From the NCBI GenBank assembly GCA_017745295.1, contig JAGHZR010000001.1, positions 1-64,000 of the forward strand: 64,000 nt of DNA, given 5' to 3'. Positions 61,101-64,000 of this stretch are shown here, in pieces (within the stretch, counting starts at the first letter, position 1; each line of letters starts with the position of its first letter). The position numbers and the translations under genes were made by a program. The notes under the pieces are model-generated. The model searched no databases, had not been told where the DNA came from, and was given only the letters and a program-made list of their open reading frames with translations. This stretch comes from Novosphingobium sp. (GTDB taxonomy: Bacteria; Pseudomonadota; Alphaproteobacteria; Sphingomonadales; Sphingomonadaceae).

Positions 61101-63456
61101 GCAATCCTCCTCCCATTCCGCTACCACGTCCGAGCGGCGCCGAAACGGCAAGCTCGGCCAGAGCATAATGCGAAAGTTGGAAGGCGAGAATGGATTCCGC
61201 ACCGCAATTGGCATTCGCCCCCCTCGGTGTGACCCCATCCCGGCAACGGCCCGTCGCAATATCGGCCAGCACCACCCCGCGATCGTTGCCGCCGAAGAAC
61301 CAGCGCCACGCGGTCAGGGCATGGTCGCCCCAGCACGCAGCCTGCGTCGCGGTCCAGGCGCTGCAGGCGGCCTCGATGGCGGCCTGCGCCTCCAGCGGCT
61401 GCTGGTCGAACGGCAGGTAGGCATGGGGCTTGCCGAAACTTTCCGAGCCGATCGGCCGGAACTGCCCGCGCGCGGAGACCTGCTGCATGCAGATCCATTC
61501 CAGCGTCTCCAGCCCGGCGGCGATCCAGTTCTCCTCGCCGAGCGCCAGTCCGGCCTCGATCAGCGCCTGCGGCAGGCGGGGATTGTCATAGCCGAGCACG
61601 GCCTCGAACCAGGCCCAGTCGGGGCGGCGGCCATGGCCGAGCAGGCGCATCAGGAAATCGCCGCCCTGCCGCACGCAGCCGAGCGCCGCTGCATGGCGCG
61701 GATCGCGGCGCAGCACCGCGCAGGCGCCGAGCATCGCGAAGGCCCGCGCACGCGGCGATTCGATTGCGGCGAGGGTCGGCAGCACCTCCTCGAAAAACTG
61801 GAGCGCCCAGTCCGACAGGCTCTGGTCCGGCGCCCGCTCGCACGTCTGGCCCAGCGCCCAGACCGCGCGGCCGTTGGAGTCCTCCGATCCCTCGTCCTCG
61901 CACCAGCTGCGGTCGAAGCGCATGAAATTGCGGAAGCGGCCAAGCTCCGGGTTCCATGCCGACTGCACGAAGGCGGCATAGACGAGGCTCCACTTCATCC
62001 GCTCGGCCACCGGCAGGCCCCGCGCCACGTTCATCAGCATGAGCGCGCGGGCATTGTCGTCGAGGCAATAACCGTGGCGCCGGTCCGGCACGACGCCGAC
62101 CCCGTGCTGGAGCATGCCGGTGCCGTCGCTCATCGCCAGCACCGCGGAGAGACCCGGCGTCGCGGTGATCGGGGGCACTGCCTGTCCGGGCGCCGGTTCG
62201 GGAGGACAGGCACGGGTAACGAGGCGCAGTCCGGCATCGGCAAAGCGCGGCCAGATCATCTCGCGCCCCCGCGCCCAGGCGCGGCGCTGCATGGCGGAAA
62301 GGTCAGCCGGGCGATCGAACAGGGCGTTGACGGCCTCGGCGATGGCCTCGCTTGAACCCGGCTCGATCAGGCGACCGATATCCTCGCCCAGCAATTCGCG
62401 GGCATGGACATAGGGGGTCGAGACCACCGCCTTGCCCAGCGCCACCGCATAGCTGAGCGTGCCCGAGGTCGATTGCTGGAGGCCGAGATAGGGCGTAAGA
62501 TAGATGTCGCAGGCTTCGAGCTGGTCGAGCAGTTCGTCGGTCTCCAGGAAGCGGTTTTCCCAGGCGATATGCGCCGAGACACCGAGGTCTTCGGCCAGCG
62601 CCTGCAATTCCTCGCGGTAGGCCTCGCCCTCGTGGGCGACGAGGTTGGGATGCGTCGCGCCGATAATGCGGTAGACCGCCTCGGGATGTCGAGCGACGAT
62701 CGCGGGCAGCGCGCGGATCGCATTCTCCAGCCCTTTGCCGCGACTGAGCAGCCCGAAGGTCATCAAGACCTTGCGGCCTTCCAGCCCCAGCTTTTCCTTG
62801 AATTCGTCATGGCGACCGAAGGGGCGGTCGGGGGCGCCGTGCTCGATCACTTCCAGCACGCGCGCGGGCGCGCCATAGTCGCTTTCCAGAAGATCGCGCG
62901 AGTGTCGGGACATGACCATGATCCGCGAGGCGCGCGCGATCAGGTGGCGCAGGATCTCCCGCTGGCGCTCGGAAGGCGCGGACAGCACGGTGTGCAAGGT
63001 CAGCACCAGCGGCGCGGCGAGCCGGTCCACGAAGTCCAGCACCATCTCGCCGTCAGGGCCGCCGAAAATCCCGTATTCGTGCTGGAGCCAGACCGCATCC
63101 ACCCCGGCCTCGTTGATCCGGCGGGCGGCGCGGGCATAGTCCTCGGGATCGTTGCAGGCGATCGTTCCGGCAAGGTCGCCATAGTCCAGGTGCTGCGCGG
63201 GATCGTCGAGCGCATAGACGTCGATAGCGGTCTCCGGATGAAATTCGCCCAGCTTCTCGAAGACGTCGGTGGTGAAGGTGGCGATGCCACACTTCCGCGG
63301 CGCGAAATTGCCGACCAGCGCGATATGGAGCGGCCGACGGAGCGCCCCCTCCCCCGGATCGCTGTCGACAGAGATCGCATCGAAGATCGAACGAACTTTA
63401 TCGGAATCCGCTTCACGTTCTTGGTCACGTGCTCGTTCACGAGGCATCAGGCTCAT
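61072..63456 (-). CDS. Two-domain glycosyltransferase: GT4 fused to an alpha/alpha-barrel domain
   Basis: About 794 residues. Residues 40-420 are a GT4 GT-B domain (ALVGNFAPRKCGIATFTTDV, MTFGLLSRGKGLENAIRALP, YLTPYLGLQQSTSGTLSYAV). Residues about 430-790 are helical with RRHGYCLDDNARALMLM, reminiscent of (alpha/alpha)6-barrel glycosidases. ATG 63456 chosen (GGGG upstream). It precedes the GH130 gene. The pair probably makes and turns over a mannose-containing oligosaccharide or polysaccharide; the substrate is not known. Confidence 0.8.
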   Translation of the reverse strand: MSLMPRERARDQEREADSDKVRSIFDAISVDSDPGEGALRRPLHIALVGNFAPRKCGIATFTTDVFEKLGEFHPETAIDVYALDDPAQHLDYGDLAGTIACNDPEDYARAARRINEAGVDAVWLQHEYGIFGGPDGEMVLDFVDRLAAPLVLTLHTVLSAPSERQREILRHLIARASRIMVMSRHSRDLLESDYGAPARVLEVIEHGAPDRPFGRHDEFKEKLGLEGRKVLMTFGLLSRGKGLENAIRALPAIVARHPEAVYRIIGATHPNLVAHEGEAYREELQALAEDLGVSAHIAWENRFLETDELLDQLEACDIYLTPYLGLQQSTSGTLSYAVALGKAVVSTPYVHARELLGEDIGRLIEPGSSEAIAEAVNALFDRPADLSAMQRRAWARGREMIWPRFADAGLRLVTRACPPEPAPGQAVPPITATPGLSAVLAMSDGTGMLQHGVGVVPDRRHGYCLDDNARALMLMNVARGLPVAERMKWSLVYAAFVQSAWNPELGRFRNFMRFDRSWCEDEGSEDSNGRAVWALGQTCERAPDQSLSDWALQFFEEVLPTLAAIESPRARAFAMLGACAVLRRDPRHAAALGCVRQGGDFLMRLLGHGRRPDWAWFEAVLGYDNPRLPQALIEAGLALGEENWIAAGLETLEWICMQQVSARGQFRPIGSESFGKPHAYLPFDQQPLEAQAAIEAACSAWTATQAACWGDHALTAWRWFFGGNDRGVVLADIATGRCRDGVTPRGANANCGAESILAFQLSHYALAELAVSAPLGRGSGMGGGLLESARERLV

Positions 63457-63753
63457 GTGCACCCCGCATCGATGGGAGGAGAATGCTCAATGAAAGCCTC
63501 AAAGCGCCATGAGTTTCCCGCTGCACTGCAAAATATTCGTCATAAAGCGGCAGGACGCCCGCCCTTGAAGCCGTTCGGAGCGCGGAATTCCGCTATGTTC
63601 ACATTTGTGCAGTTGCGAATCGCACCTTTCCGCCATCGGATCGCGCCTGAAAGTATAGACAAAAAAGCGCGGTCCGCTTCTGCACGGCATGGACTTGGCC
63701 ATGGCGCTTTCCTATGTCCGCTCTACGCGCAACAGAGAAACGACGGGAATACG
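63457..63753. other. Divergent gap, no gene recognised
   Basis: About 300 bases, less GC-rich than the flanks. A small palindrome TGCGAATCGCA lies near 63614. Promoters for both flanking genes are expected here but none is clear. Confidence 0.45.
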
Positions 63754-64000
63754 ATGCCCTCCGCCTCCAGCCTTTTCGCAGATCAGGATCAGACGCTCTT
63801 CCGCCTCGTTTCGGCGGCGATTGGCGCCGATGCCGCGAGTTCCGCCCTCACCGCCCTCACCATCGATCCCGCGCTTTCGGGCAGCGGCGAGACCGTCAGC
63901 CGCGCACAGATCGCGATGGCCCTCAACGCCGCGCTCTTCGCCGACCTGCTGGACCGCGTGCCGACCGCCGCGCGCTATGTGCAATCGGTGCGCGAGGCGG
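63754..64000 (+). CDS. Unknown protein, 5' part only
   Basis: Open to the window end (82 codons). Starts ATG behind GACGGGAATACG; begins MPSASSLFADQDQTLFRLVS and is Ala/Leu-rich and helical. I do not recognise the family, and the truncation prevents more. Confidence 0.55.
   Translation, partial: MPSASSLFADQDQTLFRLVSAAIGADAASSALTALTIDPALSGSGETVSRAQIAMALNAALFADLLDRVPTAARYVQSVREA

Overview
This is a GC-rich (roughly 65%) chromosomal window from an alphaproteobacterium. It is most likely a sphingomonad, with Novosphingobium or a close relative as the best guess. The supporting signs are an Entner-Doudoroff operon zwf / edd-glk-eda, a TonB-dependent receptor with an adjacent lipoprotein, an alphaproteobacterial-type serC leader RNA, and dispersed CTTCGACAAGCTCAGG and TCATTGCGAGCGTAGCGAAG repeats. 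No rRNA, tRNA, CRISPR array, transposase or phage gene was seen. Calls rest on reading the translations and motifs by eye; no database search was possible.

Layout. 0-9 kb: hisZ, a secreted EF-hand protein, the serC-serA serine operon behind a serC-type leader, an extensin-like lipoprotein, a frameshifted secreted protein and an amidohydrolase. 9.3-18.8 kb: a uronate/pectin catabolic cluster with an MFS transporter, a hydratase-family enzyme, uxaA, a LacI-type regulator, kduI, kduD, kdgK and a secreted carboxylesterase. 19-23 kb: ppk-ppx for polyphosphate, then a 288-bp palindromic element. 23.2-30.6 kb: a compact VirB-type secretion operon (virB2-3-4-6-9-10-11) without virB8, virB7, virB5, virB1 or virD4. 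31-37 kb: a small TPR protein, a surface lipoprotein paired with a TonB-dependent receptor, and a manganese riboswitch ahead of a GDT1-family exporter.

38-51 kb is a phosphate-starvation region. It holds an atypical PhoB-like regulator, a plcP-agt-like lipid-remodelling pair, phoB, phoU, pstB, pstA, pstC, pstS, a phosphate-selective porin and a PhoR-like kinase with no visible membrane segment. Repeated GTCA half-sites at 11-bp pitch (Pho boxes) precede the atypical regulator, plcP, pstS and the porin. Weaker versions lie ahead of the lipoprotein/TonB receptor pair. 51.6-59.5 kb carries zwf and then edd-glk-eda with ATGA overlaps, ending in a phosphoenolpyruvate-carboxylase-like gene whose active-site motifs have diverged. 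59.8-63.5 kb carries a GH130 phosphorylase-like gene overlapping a two-domain glycosyltransferase. A partial unknown gene runs off the right end.

Two regulatory links tie the window together. First, an identical 14-bp motif, TGACACCGGTTWCC, sits ahead of the hydratase-transporter operon, uxaA, kduI and, some 39 kb away, edd. The uronate LacI-type protein may therefore also set Entner-Doudoroff capacity, which makes sense because uronates end as KDPG, the Eda substrate. Second, the Pho boxes join uptake (Pst, porin), signalling (PhoB, PhoR, the atypical regulator) and phospholipid replacement (plcP-agt) into one response.

Four copies of a triple-hairpin intergenic element (1-75, 13147-13292, 38759-38885, 43930-44072) punctuate the window. 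One lies inside the pst-pho operon.
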